In this document: piece after piece, positions 9,144 to 20,301 of the stretch
Position numbering within the stretch: the first letter of the stretch is position 1
How the letters are laid out: every line of letters starts with the position of its first letter
Assembly (NCBI GenBank): GCA_027946555.1
Contig: JAPEVC010000038.1
Location: forward strand, 62,001 to 126,000
From: Gnomoniopsis sp. IMI 355080
Taxonomy: Eukaryota > Ascomycota > Sordariomycetes > Diaporthales > Gnomoniaceae
Length of the DNA stretch: 64,000 bases
Direction: 5' to 3'
Notes under the pieces: generated by a model
Seen by the model: the letters and a program-made list of their open reading frames with translations, nothing else
The model's database searches: none
What the model was told of the DNA's origin: nothing
Program-made: the position numbers and the translations under genes

Positions 9144-11495
9144 TTGTCCGCCAACCCTCCATTCGGTGCTAAGGGGGAAGCGTCTGCAAAGGTGAACACG
9201 ATAGATCCTTTCGCCTCTCACGACCGTTACGACCGTTACGAAACTCCCTCTCCCTCTCCCTCTCCCGCGCTACAGCGCCAGCACCGGCCGCTTCACCGAG
9301 CAGGAGCCTCCATCTCTTCCGACCAAGGTTCCAGGTCAGACAGATCGACACCACCACTGTCCTCCCATCGAAGTCTACGTCGCACCCCGCGCTTCATCGG
9401 TACTCCAAGTCCCCAGCCCCAAACTTCTCCCAAAAGGCCTGTCCACTTGGAAGCAGTCTCGGTTGGTATAAGTCCCCCGGGTCTCTTTGCAACAGCCGAC
9501 CGAAGAGACGATCCTCAATCTCGAGCCACACAAGAGCGTCCTCGCCCAGTCAGGCAGCTCTCACAAGATCTGCTTACAGACCCACTTGAAGAAGCTTCTG
9601 CCACCGTTCCCTCGTCCCTCGTCCCCCCGAGAATCTCTTCTCGCCACGCCAGATCCACGTCGACGCATCCGTTTGTCCACATCTCCAAACACACCCACAG
9701 CGCCATCCTCTGGGCCTTGGAGGAAGCACTGAGGCACCCGAATCCCTTTACGCCAGACCTGATCGAAGAGAACGCTGCCATGTCCGACCTCTCCGACCTC
9801 CGCGGTGCCGGCGGTCAACCCGCTGTTACAAACGGCTTCGGGTCCCCGTCCAGTCGCACGACCGCCCCACCCATGCAGACCGGCTCGCCGTCAGGCATCA
9901 AGGGCCCAAAAAAGATCATGGAGGAGCGTGCAGCTAGGGAAAAGGCTAGAGAGGCAGCAAAGGAAGAGCGTAGGAGACAAGAGAGACAGGAGCAAGAGCG
10001 AGAGCGCTTGGAGCAAGCACAGGCCGAGAACGAAGCCAGACAGCTAGAGGAACACCAGAGACGAATGGCTGACCGAAGAGCCGCCGCTGCTGGCGCTGCG
10101 CCCCCTACTGCCATGCCTACGGGAGGTGATCCTTCTGTGCCCATATCCACCCAGCCCATCGATCCGACCGGGAGCCAACGCCGAAGGCAACAACAGACCT
10201 CGATCCCACAGGCTCCGCCCACCTCCAGAACGCAAGCTCCAGCTTCCGCACCACAGCGTACATCGCGAACGACTGGTTCGCAGCCTCAGCCTCCTCTTCA
10301 GTTCTCTGGCGTTCCTGGTATGGCTGGATCTGGAGGTCCCCCACCTGGTGTAGGAACAGCCTTGCCCGGTGACCCCTCAGGCACGACAGGCCAGTCGCGC
10401 AATCTGTTCCCGCACGCATTCGAACGATGGGAGGCCTTGTCGGCGCATTGGGAAGGCTTGACTAGCTTCTGGATTAGGAAACTGCAGCAGCATGCTGAGG
10501 AGATCGACAGAGACCCTCTTTCCTCTCAATTGTCTCGACAGGTGACCGACCTGTCTGCAGCCGGCGCTAACCTCTTCCACGCCGTTGTCGAGCTCCAGCG
10601 CCTCCGAGCAAGTTCGGAGAGAAAATTCCAGCGTTGGTTTTTCGAGACGCGAGCTGAGTTAGAGCGACACGAGGAGACCAAGGCTGCCCTGGAGCGTGCG
10701 CTTGCCGAAGAGCGCATGTCCAAGGCGGCTGCGATCAAGGAGGCTGTCGACAACGAACAGAACAGCTCGAGAACCCAGAAGCGCATCAACGAGATGCAGA
10801 AGGAACTCCAGATCTCCAAGGAAGAGGCACGCCGGGCCTGGGAGGAGCTGGGCCGCCGAGAACAAGAGGAGCGCGAGCGAACGATTTCTCTTCAGCAAGG
10901 CTTGCCTACTATTGTCGGAGGTGTCCAGGTCGTCCCCATGACTCAGGGAGTGCCCAGCCGTGGCACCACGTCCCAGGATTCGCGCCAGACGCAGCAGTCT
11001 GAGGTCATGTCTCCCCAGTACCCACAGTACTCGCAACCGTCGCAGAGGACTACCGGCGCAGGCCCGAGCTCAAGCAGTGCCGGCTACTACCAACAGCCGA
11101 GTGGTGTAGGCGAGGAGGAACAGGCTTACAGTGCTGAGGGCCAGTCTGAAGGAGGCTATAGCGAGGGTGAGTACCTCATCGATGCTCAGGGCAAGTTTGT
11201 CCGTGATGCTCGAGGACGCAAGATCCCCTATCCCGGCACTCCAGGAGATGATGAATCTGATTCTGGTGCAGAAGAGTACGAGACACCCTCCGCGCAGCCT
11301 GGCGTCAGCTATCCTCCGTCCGCCTCTCAGTCCCAGTGGTCTGGTCAGCCAGACTACTCGGGTAGTGACTACGCCGCCCCGGGCTGGGAGACCATGCCAC
11401 GACACCACCACCCAACGCGCCTTAGCGATGTGCTCGAGGAGGATGAGACCCGGAGCCGGACAAGTGCCGGGCAGAGTCAGGTAAGCCGGCGCTAG
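9144..11495 (+). CDS. Uncharacterised fungal coiled-coil protein, first ATG at 9780 but open frame from 9144
   Basis: A 783-codon open frame whose first in-frame ATG is at 9780 (codon 213). Codons 1-212 are open, rich in Ser/Pro, and end in a motif (HSAILWALEEAL, then PFTPDLIEENAAM) that I recall as conserved in an uncharacterised fungal family, so coding probably begins before the ATG. The rest holds a charged Arg/Glu/Gln helix at about codons 255-310, a Pro/Gln-rich linker, a helical region at about 425-500, a coiled coil at about 500-585, and an acidic Tyr/Ser/Gly-rich tail. No enzyme motif, signal peptide or membrane segment is seen. The frame ends at a TAG next to a GTAAGC that could be a donor, so a small last exon is possible. 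Start codon options: a near-cognate such as the TTG at 9144 (A at -3), an upstream exon, or the ATG at 9780. Confidence 0.75.
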   Translation: MSANPPFGAKGEASAKVNTIDPFASHDRYDRYETPSPSPSPALQRQHRPLHRAGASISSDQGSRSDRSTPPLSSHRSLRRTPRFIGTPSPQPQTSPKRPVHLEAVSVGISPPGLFATADRRDDPQSRATQERPRPVRQLSQDLLTDPLEEASATVPSSLVPPRISSRHARSTSTHPFVHISKHTHSAILWALEEALRHPNPFTPDLIEENAAMSDLSDLRGAGGQPAVTNGFGSPSSRTTAPPMQTGSPSGIKGPKKIMEERAAREKAREAAKEERRRQERQEQERERLEQAQAENEARQLEEHQRRMADRRAAAAGAAPPTAMPTGGDPSVPISTQPIDPTGSQRRRQQQTSIPQAPPTSRTQAPASAPQRTSRTTGSQPQPPLQFSGVPGMAGSGGPPPGVGTALPGDPSGTTGQSRNLFPHAFERWEALSAHWEGLTSFWIRKLQQHAEEIDRDPLSSQLSRQVTDLSAAGANLFHAVVELQRLRASSERKFQRWFFETRAELERHEETKAALERALAEERMSKAAAIKEAVDNEQNSSRTQKRINEMQKELQISKEEARRAWEELGRREQEERERTISLQQGLPTIVGGVQVVPMTQGVPSRGTTSQDSRQTQQSEVMSPQYPQYSQPSQRTTGAGPSSSSAGYYQQPSGVGEEEQAYSAEGQSEGGYSEGEYLIDAQGKFVRDARGRKIPYPGTPGDDESDSGAEEYETPSAQPGVSYPPSASQSQWSGQPDYSGSDYAAPGWETMPRHHHPTRLSDVLEEDETRSRTSAGQSQVSRR

Positions 11496-13170
11496 GACTC
11501 TGTCCTTGACCGACGAATCCTGCATGGGCAATATGAGTAATACCTGATTATTTTCGCTCAACAATCACCACCCAAATTCGGAGGTTACTCCCAAGGGAAG
11601 GTTATTAACCATTTTGTGATGGGGTGGAACGACGACGATCGCAAGCATTCAATCTCCTTCAAAAAGAGACCGAAAGTTGTGCTGTTGATAAGCATTCCAA
11701 ATTGCTTTCTTTGGCCGTTTTGGCTACAAGCACGCATCCAAGACAGATATTAGACATCAGTCCAAGGAACAACCACTTGCATAGTATGGCATTTCTCCGC
11801 ATTTCGGCAATTCGGCACCTTGTCACTCATCAAATCATTTGACTTGGTAGTGGCGACGAAGACTACCTACCATTCCTAGGGAGGATCTCCAACACAGGAG
11901 GGTCTCCTCTGTATGTCTGCACCACCATCCACTGGGACTCAGCAAAGGCAATTGTTTCTGAACAGCAATTCCATTTTTTCATTGATTTTTCTTTTTCTTC
12001 TGGCGGTGCGAATTTCTTTCCTGATACCCATTCCTTGTGGATGCACTGGGAGCAGAAAGGGGAGGCTGTCAGTATGAGGAAAGGCATCTTGATGCATTTT
12101 ACTTCACCTGTTCATTTTCGAGTCTTGGAGCAGTCATCAGCATGGTGGAAGAACTGGCTTGGTTTTTGGCACTCCAAAGCCGAAGAATGACAAGCTTGGC
12201 TTGGGCTTGGTCGTGTTGAGAGAGCTCCGGAAGGTGTACGACGAGCCAGTTCATACATCATGGACATCTTCGCATGTCAACATCTGACATGCATTATCCA
12301 ACATGCGACGCTGTACCTCCTGAGCAAGATTGCAAACAAAGCACACCAAAGCATTGCCATCTTTGGGCTGGTGTGGTGCAAAGGAAATACATTTCCTTTC
12401 CAATTTTTGAAGGATCAAACATGAGTTTGAAGACAACAGCAAGGAACATATGGATGTGCTCGCCGAAGGCATGCTCTTTTCATGGACAGTACCAGAACTT
12501 TGAAGCAAGGCGTTTGATAGACATCGGATATGGAGTTTTCGAAAAGGAGAGGGAAAGGGACAGGGCGGTCTGCTACACGGGAGGCACAGTTTAATGAGCA
12601 TGGGACGAGTGAACCAGACCAGCATGCATTGTACATCTTTTTAATTAGGACTAATAACTGTAATTCGAGGGCACAGCAGTGTATGAGCAGCTGTGAGCGA
12701 AATGAAATTGATTCTCAGATGTTTCCGAATTGGGAGTGGAATGCAGTGGAACCTTCAGGTATCTGTGCAGAGGTGAAGACATCAAAATACTCATTAGGAG
12801 TTGAGTCAATGGACCTGAGACATGAGACAAGCGCGACAGAGCCCCACAACTTGCAGGCCTGCGGCAATAGCTGCAATGTGCTTCAACTGCCAGGCCGCCA
12901 GGTGGTGCCTGGCAGGGGTCCTTCCTTGCGGCCAGCACTGCACCTCAACGTCGATCCAAGTGCCAAATTACAAGCACTAAAGACTCACCTCCCCTCAAGT
13001 TACGGTCAACTCCACACCATCTCCTCATACAGGTTCACGTTTTGGCAGACTGTGCAGCATATGAGACAAACCTACCACAGTCATCTTTGAGTCAGAGAAT
13101 TGCTTCTCCCCCAGCATCTCGACTGCGTCTGCTTGTTGGACTGTCTCCCCGTCTTCGGACGTCAAGCGCC
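11496..13170. other. Intergenic region, no gene recognised
   Basis: Holds the 3' side of the coiled-coil gene and the promoter of the HAD hydrolase gene. ORFs at 12.25-13.1 kb overlap on both strands and have no recognisable content. Confidence 0.45.
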
Positions 13171-14872
13171 ATGAGCGCGTCGAATAGAGCGCGAGTGCTG
13201 CTCCAGAGCAGTCCCAGCTGTGCCTCCAAATGGACGAGATGTGCAACGTCTCAGAAGAGGTTGCTATTCGCGGTGTCAATCTTGGGTGAGAGGAGGTGGC
13301 ATGCCTTGAGTGGGACGCGTGCCCGTGGGTTTGGGAGCATAAGCTGTATGAGGGCACCGGAGAGCTCATATAGCAAAGACGAGATGATTTCCAGGCTGAA
13401 TGGTAAGGCCGCGGCCTCGGAGACGAGCGACAGCGAGGTTTCGGATACTTCTTCAAGCAGCTCTGCGAGTGATGTGTCTTCTCAATCCAGCGTTGCAGAT
13501 GCCCAAGAAACGACGTCCACCAAAGAATCTTGGCGGCCAGAGTTCGGTTTCGCATTTGAGTGAGTCCGGCTGAGAAATCCTAGAAAATCGTCTTTTGGCT
13601 TGCACTGCTGACGTATTTCCAAGCATCGACGGCGTTTTGCTACACAAATCGAACCCTATACCTGGCGCGACAGACACGCTCAAGTATCTCCAAAAACACA
13701 GGATCCCTTTCATCCTGCTCACGAATGGCGGAGGCAAGTCGGAAGCGGACCGAGTGGCTGAGCTGTCAGCCAAGCTCGGCGTGGATCTGGATACATCCAA
13801 CTTTGTACAGAGCCACACACCCTATCAGCTGCTGGCCACGGAGACACCAATGAGCGTGCCGCAGTCGCGTTTGCCCAGGTACCTCAGAGAAAAGGTCGGT
13901 TTGCAAAGTCTACGAGACTCGACGGTTCTCGTTCTAGGCTCGGATGCGTCCCAGGCACGCCGGATTGCTCAGGGCTATGGGTTCCAGTCGGTGGTGACTC
14001 CGGGCGACATTCTCCACGCACACCCCGAGATTTTCCCTTTCAACCCCCTGTCCGAATTTTACAGCAAGCAGGAAATATTACCCCTTCCTAAGCCGGTTTG
14101 GGATCCCAAGGGCTCCAATGGAGAGATCAAAGACTGCCTCAAAATCGACGCCATTCTTGTGTTCAACGACCCGCGAGACTGGGCCTTCGACATACAGCTC
14201 ATTACAGATCTCCTCCTCTCTCATCGTGGATACCTGGGCACATACAGCAAGAGAAATGGAGACCCCTCGCTACCCCGAAATCAGCGGTGGCAAGGCGACG
14301 GACAGCCTGCGCTTGTGTATAGCAATGTGGACTTGCTCTGGAGTACGGGCTACCACCAACCTCGGTTTGGCCAAGGCGCCTTCCGCGCTGCAGTCCGGGG
14401 TGCCTTCAACAAGGTTATCAAGGAGACGGAAACAGCAAACGCCAGCACTATCAAAATACGCGACTTCAACTTTGGCAAGCCACAACCCGAAACGTACCAC
14501 TATGCCGCTTCCAAGCTGTTCGATCATTTCACGAGCATGTGGCGAAAAGCACCGGGGAGCGAGAATAACAACAACCACAACCCAGAACTGACCCGGCTCA
14601 AAAAGGTCTACATGGTTGGCGACAATCCTCAGAGCGATATTCGGGGCGTTGTGAACTGGAGGACGGCCCAGAGGACGTTGCCCATAGCTCTGAAGAAAGA
14701 CGAGCCTGAATGGGAGGCTTGTCTGGTAAGGACCGGTGTCTGGGATGAGGAGAAAGTGCCGCTCACGACCTTGGAGCTGCGGAATGCGAAGCCTGATACG
14801 GTACAAGATGATGTGAAGACGGTGTTGAATTGGGTGCTAGAGAAACAGGGTTGGCCAGAGAGGTTAGACTAG
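13171..14872 (+). CDS. HAD-superfamily hydrolase, HDHD5/CECR5-like, probably mitochondrial
   Basis: Two-exon model: 13171-13559, intron 13560-13623 (GTGAGT donor, CTGAC branch, AAG acceptor, 64 nt), 13624-14872, giving 545 aa. The join restores the HAD motif I: the GA of exon 1 plus C of exon 2 makes the first Asp of DIDGVLLH (D130, D132). Further family marks are the IPGATDTLKYL cap entry, LLTNGGG (motif II Thr) and, near residue 462, the GDNPQSDIRG motif with the metal-binding Asp. This is subfamily IIA, whose fungal member (yeast YKR070W) is mitochondrial. The N-terminus is rich in Arg and Ser and lacks acidic residues, as in a mitochondrial presequence; a Ser-rich linker follows. The substrate is unknown. 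The non-YAG acceptor is unusual, but the motif match makes the join very likely. Confidence 0.88.
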
Positions 14873-15298
14873 AGGTAGGTCGTTTTGTCGTTGCTGGGAC
14901 CTCCGGTAACCTAAGGCAATAGAGGAGGCCCTCTCCTTCGGAAGGACTCTAGGATGGATATTTGTGATGCTGCGTTGGTTACAAATGCGTAGTCTAGTCC
15001 TTGGCTGTAGGACACTCGTACGCGTCGAGGGGTGTCTCTTACACATAGGCTTCGACTTATCAAGTCCAGATTCGCCCATCCCGATCCCATCTTGAAAGGT
15101 CCTTCTAGTGAAATTTGGAGGAAGTAGCCAAGTCTATTGTCTCACAATGTTGTTGAGGGTCGTACGGGCCTGTTGATGGAGCCTGACTACTATAGTATGA
15201 ATGGCTGATGGAATCTCACAGCCCAATTCTAGTGCCTGTGTCTCCCCCAACCCACCTACACAACTTGTTTTCACTTGCGCTTCCAACCCCGACGAATG
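14873..15298. other. Convergent 3' spacer
   Basis: A 426-bp spacer between the converging HAD hydrolase (+) and methyltransferase (-) genes. No coding or structural signal was seen beyond expected 3'-end sequence. Confidence 0.5.
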
Positions 15299-16182
15299 CT
15301 AAATCACCTTCTTCCTCGCCTTCACAACCGCAAAATTCGGCTGCTCCAGGAACAATTCCCAGTAATCCGGATCACTCCTGATCCAACTAGCATTCTCAAA
15401 CCGCTCGACCTGCGTGTCCACCAAACCATACTTCTCATGAAACCCAGCCATCTTTTCCGGATTATACGTAACCTCCATCGCTCCCGCCTCGAACTCCACC
15501 GGGGGGTCGACGTGAAACTTGTAGCGAAAGGCTACGCCACCGGGAACGTTCTTGTGGTCCTTGTGCGTAACCCCGTACTTGCCATTTCTGCTAGCCGGCG
15601 TCAGAGCACTGTGGTAGAGTCTGGTTCCGATAAAGCGACCGCCGGGCTTGAGGTACGCCACGCACGAACGCATCATCCCGTCCAGAACGTCTAAGCTCCC
15701 AGCGTGGTCAAAAAGCCAGTTGGCCATGACCATGTCGTAGCCCTCTTCTTTGTACCGCAGCGGGAGACGGGCTAGGTCTTCCGGACGAGATACATCCGCT
15801 TCGAACCATTGTACAGTTCCATTGCTTCTTCCGAGGCGTTCCTCAATCCTTTGGCCTGCTTGCAGCATCCCGGCCGAGGCTAGCGCGAATAATTCAGTCA
15901 CGAACCTTGGGGATATGGAGGATCTGATATAAACAGAGGAAGGGGACCCGTACCGTCTACAACATCCACTGCAATGGCACTGTGGTCGATAGCATGGCGA
16001 GCTCGAAGGCCTTGACCGCCGCCTAGATCGAGCACAGTCATACCACGGCAGTCTCCTAATGCGGACTCTTGAAGCTGATGCTCGAGAATACCCCAGGGGA
16101 CATTGTCGTACTGCCGATACCCATCTAACTGGCTGACATATTGTTCCTGGCTATAGCCCACCCTCGATGTTGCGTGAGCCAT
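15299..16182 (-). CDS. SAM-dependent class I methyltransferase
   Basis: Two exons: 16182-15954, intron 15953-15880 (GTACGG donor, GCTAG acceptor, 74 nt), 15879-15299, giving 269 aa. SAM-binding motif I is VLDLGGGQG at residues 50-58, followed by the acidic strand-2 end AVDVDA. The splice makes the usual D-A-S-x-x-M-L sequence; other AG acceptors tried in this stretch broke the frame or lacked this motif. Motif IV-like MVMANWLFDHA and the post-motif LKPGGRFIG (motif VI-like) complete a Rossmann-type methyltransferase. It resembles the many small fungal cytosolic methyltransferases of unknown substrate. No neighbour suggests a secondary-metabolite cluster, so small molecule versus other acceptor cannot be decided. 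Confidence 0.85.
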
Positions 16183-16773
16183 ATTGGCTGCTACTTGAAT
16201 TGTCTGCGACGGCTCGTCGATGGAGTTGGATGTTCCGAGAGAAAGCTTTGAAGCCGGTTGGAGGTAGGTCAGGTGAGAAATGGGCTGTCTGAAAGTGCAG
16301 TCGGCTATCCTCTTTTATACAAAGGGGTATCGCTGCGGCTGAGCCCTCCAATGTGCTGTCTCACACAGAGATATACATGAGTGGCCTGGTGATGCAAGGC
16401 AGTGACAAGCCATGCAGGTGTATGGGTAACACAACTCCTCAAGTCGACCCCTCTTGAAGCAGGATTTGACGGGACCAATGATGCTCAAAACGCCTTCATC
16501 AAAAGTATGTACGCCACGTACAGAGGGCGCGTGTAGAAAAGCGGCTTTGATCGATTCTTGCTTTTCAAAGAGCAAGATAACTGCCTCACTCCCTCTTATA
16601 GGACCCAATTGTTGATGCATGTTTGTCCTTTGATAGGTATACTGCAGACAAACACTGTTTTCGGACTGAGGCCACAGTGATTGGAATAATACTTGGGTGG
16701 AGAAAGCTGATGAATGTTTTTTTGAGAGCTAAACAGTGTGGTATCTGGGGGTATCATATATCATAACAAAGTC
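16183..16773. other. Spacer between methyltransferase and GH16 genes
   Basis: Promoter of the methyltransferase gene and 3' region of the GH16 gene. No coding signal was recognised. Confidence 0.45.
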
Positions 16774-18068
16774 TCATGTAGAATTGGACGCTTGGTAAAC
16801 CTGGAAAGACCCGAACTCCCAATATGCGTCGGTAAAGTTGGACGGGTTGTTTGCCACAAAATCTGTGCAGTTGCTCGGACCTGTGATGATGGTGTCAGTA
16901 AACGACAACAGCATACCTGACTGGCTTTCACTTACAGCTCGACTCGGTGTATGCAGTTCCCCCGGCCCAAGAACCACATAAGTCGATGTTGATGATGATC
17001 GTCTGGTTTTTGAAGTGCGAATCGATATCACACCCGGTGTCGGGAAAATCCGCTGTTGCTTCACCCCACGTGCTTGGATCCGGATTGTTATTTGTAATGT
17101 CCGCCGGCACACTCCCTCTCATGAAGTTCCAGACCCTGATACCAGCACTCCGCCACTCCAGTGCCATAACACCACCCCCGGCACTGTTGTAGTCTTCTCC
17201 GAAGGTGGTGTCATTGCTCTTCACCCCGCAGCCGGACTCATCATTCGCATCCCAGTAACAGTTTTCGTACGTGGTCGTACCAGTCTGCTTGCGCTTGTGG
17301 TTCATTTCGCAATTCGATGCAGTATGCAGTGTCATCTGGTTGCCCGAGTCGGCGAGATTGACGGCCTCCATGACATCGATTTCGCCATTGGACGGCCAAT
17401 TGTCGACGTCGGTAAGCCAAAGAGCTGGCCAGGTCCCGCAACCATGGGGTGTGTGATAGACGTCGAAGATGAATAAACCCTTATCGTAGGTGTTTTTGGA
17501 GGTCACCCGGACACTATTCCGGCCGGACGAGGAGGTATCTCGGCGACTAGGAGCGCCGCCTTGTTGGCCTTGTTGGCCTTGCTGGCTACCTAGGTTGGTG
17601 CTGCCCTGGCCACTGCTGCTGTCTGAGCTGGACGAGCTGGACGAGCTGCTGTCTGAGCTCGAGTCGTCGGCGTCTGAAGTGTCGACGCGGAGGACGGCGC
17701 GTGAGCTCGATGCGTATGTGAGATTGAGAGAGCTGGCTGTAGTCGAGTCGACATAAGTCACATAGCCATCAGTCGGATCCTGTGTGTTGTCAGTAAGAGC
17801 AATGGACCGATGCAAGCCCGAGAGTACTTACTGTGGCAGTGAAGTATTCAAAATAGTCGAAGAAGGACTCTCCAGAGTATGTGTCGGCTAAAGTGTAATT
17901 TATTGCGCTGTAGTTGGGATATGCGTTCTCTTTGGCGACCTCGACAGGAACAACAATGACAATGACGATGATGGCCACGCCGACAGCGCCTATTATCATC
18001 CAGGTCTTTTTGCTTAGGCCATGAAGAAAGCCCATGGGTCCGTTCGGTTTCATCTGAATAGCCCCCAT
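16774..18068 (-). CDS. Glycoside hydrolase family 16, membrane-anchored endo-1,3(4)-beta-glucanase-like
   Basis: Three exons: 18068-17832, intron 17831-17780 (GTAAGT/CAG, 52 nt), 17779-16936, intron 16935-16881 (GTAAGT/CAG, 55 nt), 16880-16774; 395 aa. An N-terminal cytosolic stretch with a KK pair is followed by a transmembrane segment at about 23-41 (IIGAVGVAIIVIVIVV), so the catalytic domain faces the wall as a type II protein. The GH16 active-site pattern is GEIDVMEAV, with E212 nucleophile, D214 and E217 acid/base. The family retains beta-1,3 or mixed 1,3;1,4-glucan cleavage or transfer. Odd: about 50 low-complexity Ser/Asp/Gln residues (roughly 115-165) lie inside the jelly-roll domain between VLRVDTSD and GRNSVRV. 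Multiple sequons and paired cysteines near the C-terminus fit a secreted fold. Confidence 0.9.
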
Positions 18069-20301
18069 AGCAGCTGGATATACCTCCTTCAGGTTCTTGG
18101 TGGCGAGTCTCCGATACTAGTGAGTGTCTTGGATCCTCAGCTGCTGTGATGAAGCAAATGTTGGGGTTGGCTGTCCAAGAGGCGATAGCGCAGGAGTAAA
18201 GAAGGTATGGAGCGACTCAAGGGACAACAGATGATGGTCCATTGTTATGAAGATCGTAGGGCGACACGTCAACGGAACGTGGGGCATGGCATGGTGCCAG
18301 GCCGAGATTTGAGTCTGCAGCGATGGTGCTTCGCCATTGTGGTCGACGCGTCGTCCTCTGCTGGACTTGGAAAGCAGTGGATGGCATGAAGCGGCCAACC
18401 CTGTGAGTCTGGTAGAGAAATATGGGTCGTAGCCACGAGGCCTTGATAAGTTGTATGGAGAAAACAAGGGTCCGATATGACACTGATCTATCTGGCAGAG
18501 TCTGCGTCTGGAACAGTGGAACGAAATGTCGAAATGGAATGGTGGGATGCGTATGCATTCATTCTGCGCCACACTGCTTGATCTACTTAGTACCTGACAG
18601 GTGGGTCCTTCCTACACGGACAGACCTGGTAGCTTGTCCGCTTGTGAGCACCACCAACGGCAGGAACCAAGGACCCTGAATTGTCTAGGCAGGTACGGAA
18701 GGAAGGGACTATCTAGCATATCATGTCTACCTACCAACTAATAAGCACCACACAATTATCTACTATACATATCAAGTACCGAGTACCTTGGCAGCTAAAA
18801 GGGTAATGACGGACATCTCGTGACTTGCAAGTTGCCCGCGGCCCGTCTTCCGGGGGGCGACCCGCGGCAGCTGCAGACGGATGACCGTCTTCACCATCAC
18901 ATTCGCAACCTTATTATACAGTTTTTAGACTTTTTCCTTCATGACATGACCACACACAACTACAACTGTAGTAATTAGCAGGCGCTAATAAGACGGGGTT
19001 GGCGCCCAAGTGTGCAAGTATCACCTGACGCGCGGCTCGCGCAAGCCAGAAATAGAGGCCAGACCTGGCATCCATCTTCATTATTAGCTTCAATTGCGGC
19101 TTCGACCTCAGCTTCGGTTTCATCTTCGGCCGGGCCTTTCTTCCCGAGTACGCTGTTGCATTCGCGCAACGACGTTCGGAGGCACAAGGAACGGGGCGAC
19201 CCTCGTGGTTCGCGACGGCATTATCACCAATCTGGCCCACTGAGAGTCACTCAATCTTCATCACTTGCATCAGCACTTGCAACTCCCATCTACCAGCAGA
19301 CCAGCGCCTGTGCGGATCAAACGTAGACCAACAAAGGGTGCGCCGCCTTCTCCTCCATTCATCCATTCAGGCAGGACCTTTCGTTACATGCAAGCTCTCC
19401 TGCCTCTCGTGTCATCTCAATCTTTTTTAAGCGCCAGCCCCTCTCTCTATCTCTCATCCGCCATCAGCGCTCTGCCCTCTGCAGCCAGCCATCATCAACC
19501 ATCAACCTTCCGCTGTTGATCGGCCCCCCCGTCTCGTTCAGCCTTGCGAAACACCTTTCGCCCTAGGTCCGCCAGAAAAAACAAGCCCGCCGTTGCGTTT
19601 GTTGCCTTTTTGTTGCGTTACTTTTCTTTTCTCCACCCGCCCGAGCCGAACGCCGTCTTCCCTGCTCCTGCTCCTGTCTCTGCCGAAACCCACACAGTCT
19701 GGCCATGACCACCCCGCAATCGATACGATGAAGCCGTGCGCGCCGAAGCCGTCGCCGCAAGCTCTACCGTCGAGGCTGTCACCGTCCAAGTCGTCGTGCC
19801 CCCGTGGGACCAGGACGACTCGGCGCCGCCGTGCTCCGTATCTGTCCCTGTACCCCGCAATTCTGCCGTGGCCACATCGCTGTCACCACCAAGTGCTGCC
19901 ACTTGGGTCGCACCACAACTGCTGCTGTTGTGCGCACTACCAACCACTCCGCAGCAGCCGGCCACCAGCAGTCGGTCGCTTTTGCGACTCGACCGTAGGT
20001 TGAGCGCCGCCGCTGCTGCCCTCAAACGGTGTGCGCTGCGGAGGATTCGACCTCAACAGAAGATCCGCAATCCAAGCCTCGCGCTGCCCAGCGACTCGAC
20101 CACCCCCCTGCACCAGCATAGACTGCTACCTCGAGGCCAACACGCGTCCGCATCTGATTCCCCACGCAGACGCGTTAGACGCAGCAGCAGCGGCGACAGC
20201 TCCCAGTCCGAGCCCTGGGAGCCAAGGGAGTCAAGAAAACTTTCTTGGGTAACCAGACCTGTAGACGACCCGGCCTGCCCATTGAACCTGACCAACCGAC
20301 C
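18069..20301. other. Intergenic region and long leader of the small coiled-coil gene
   Basis: The left part is the GH16 promoter. From about 19.2 kb the sequence is C/T-rich, like a long fungal 5' leader. It contains an upstream ORF from the ATG at 19729, and a 240-codon frame open from a GTG at 19736 that overlaps the real start. These have low-complexity composition and are judged leader sequence. Confidence 0.45.

Noticed and set aside
13042..13170. Upstream extension of the HAD hydrolase frame
   Set aside because: Begins with TTG, and the first ATG (13171) gives a good presequence-like N-terminus and needs no non-AUG start.
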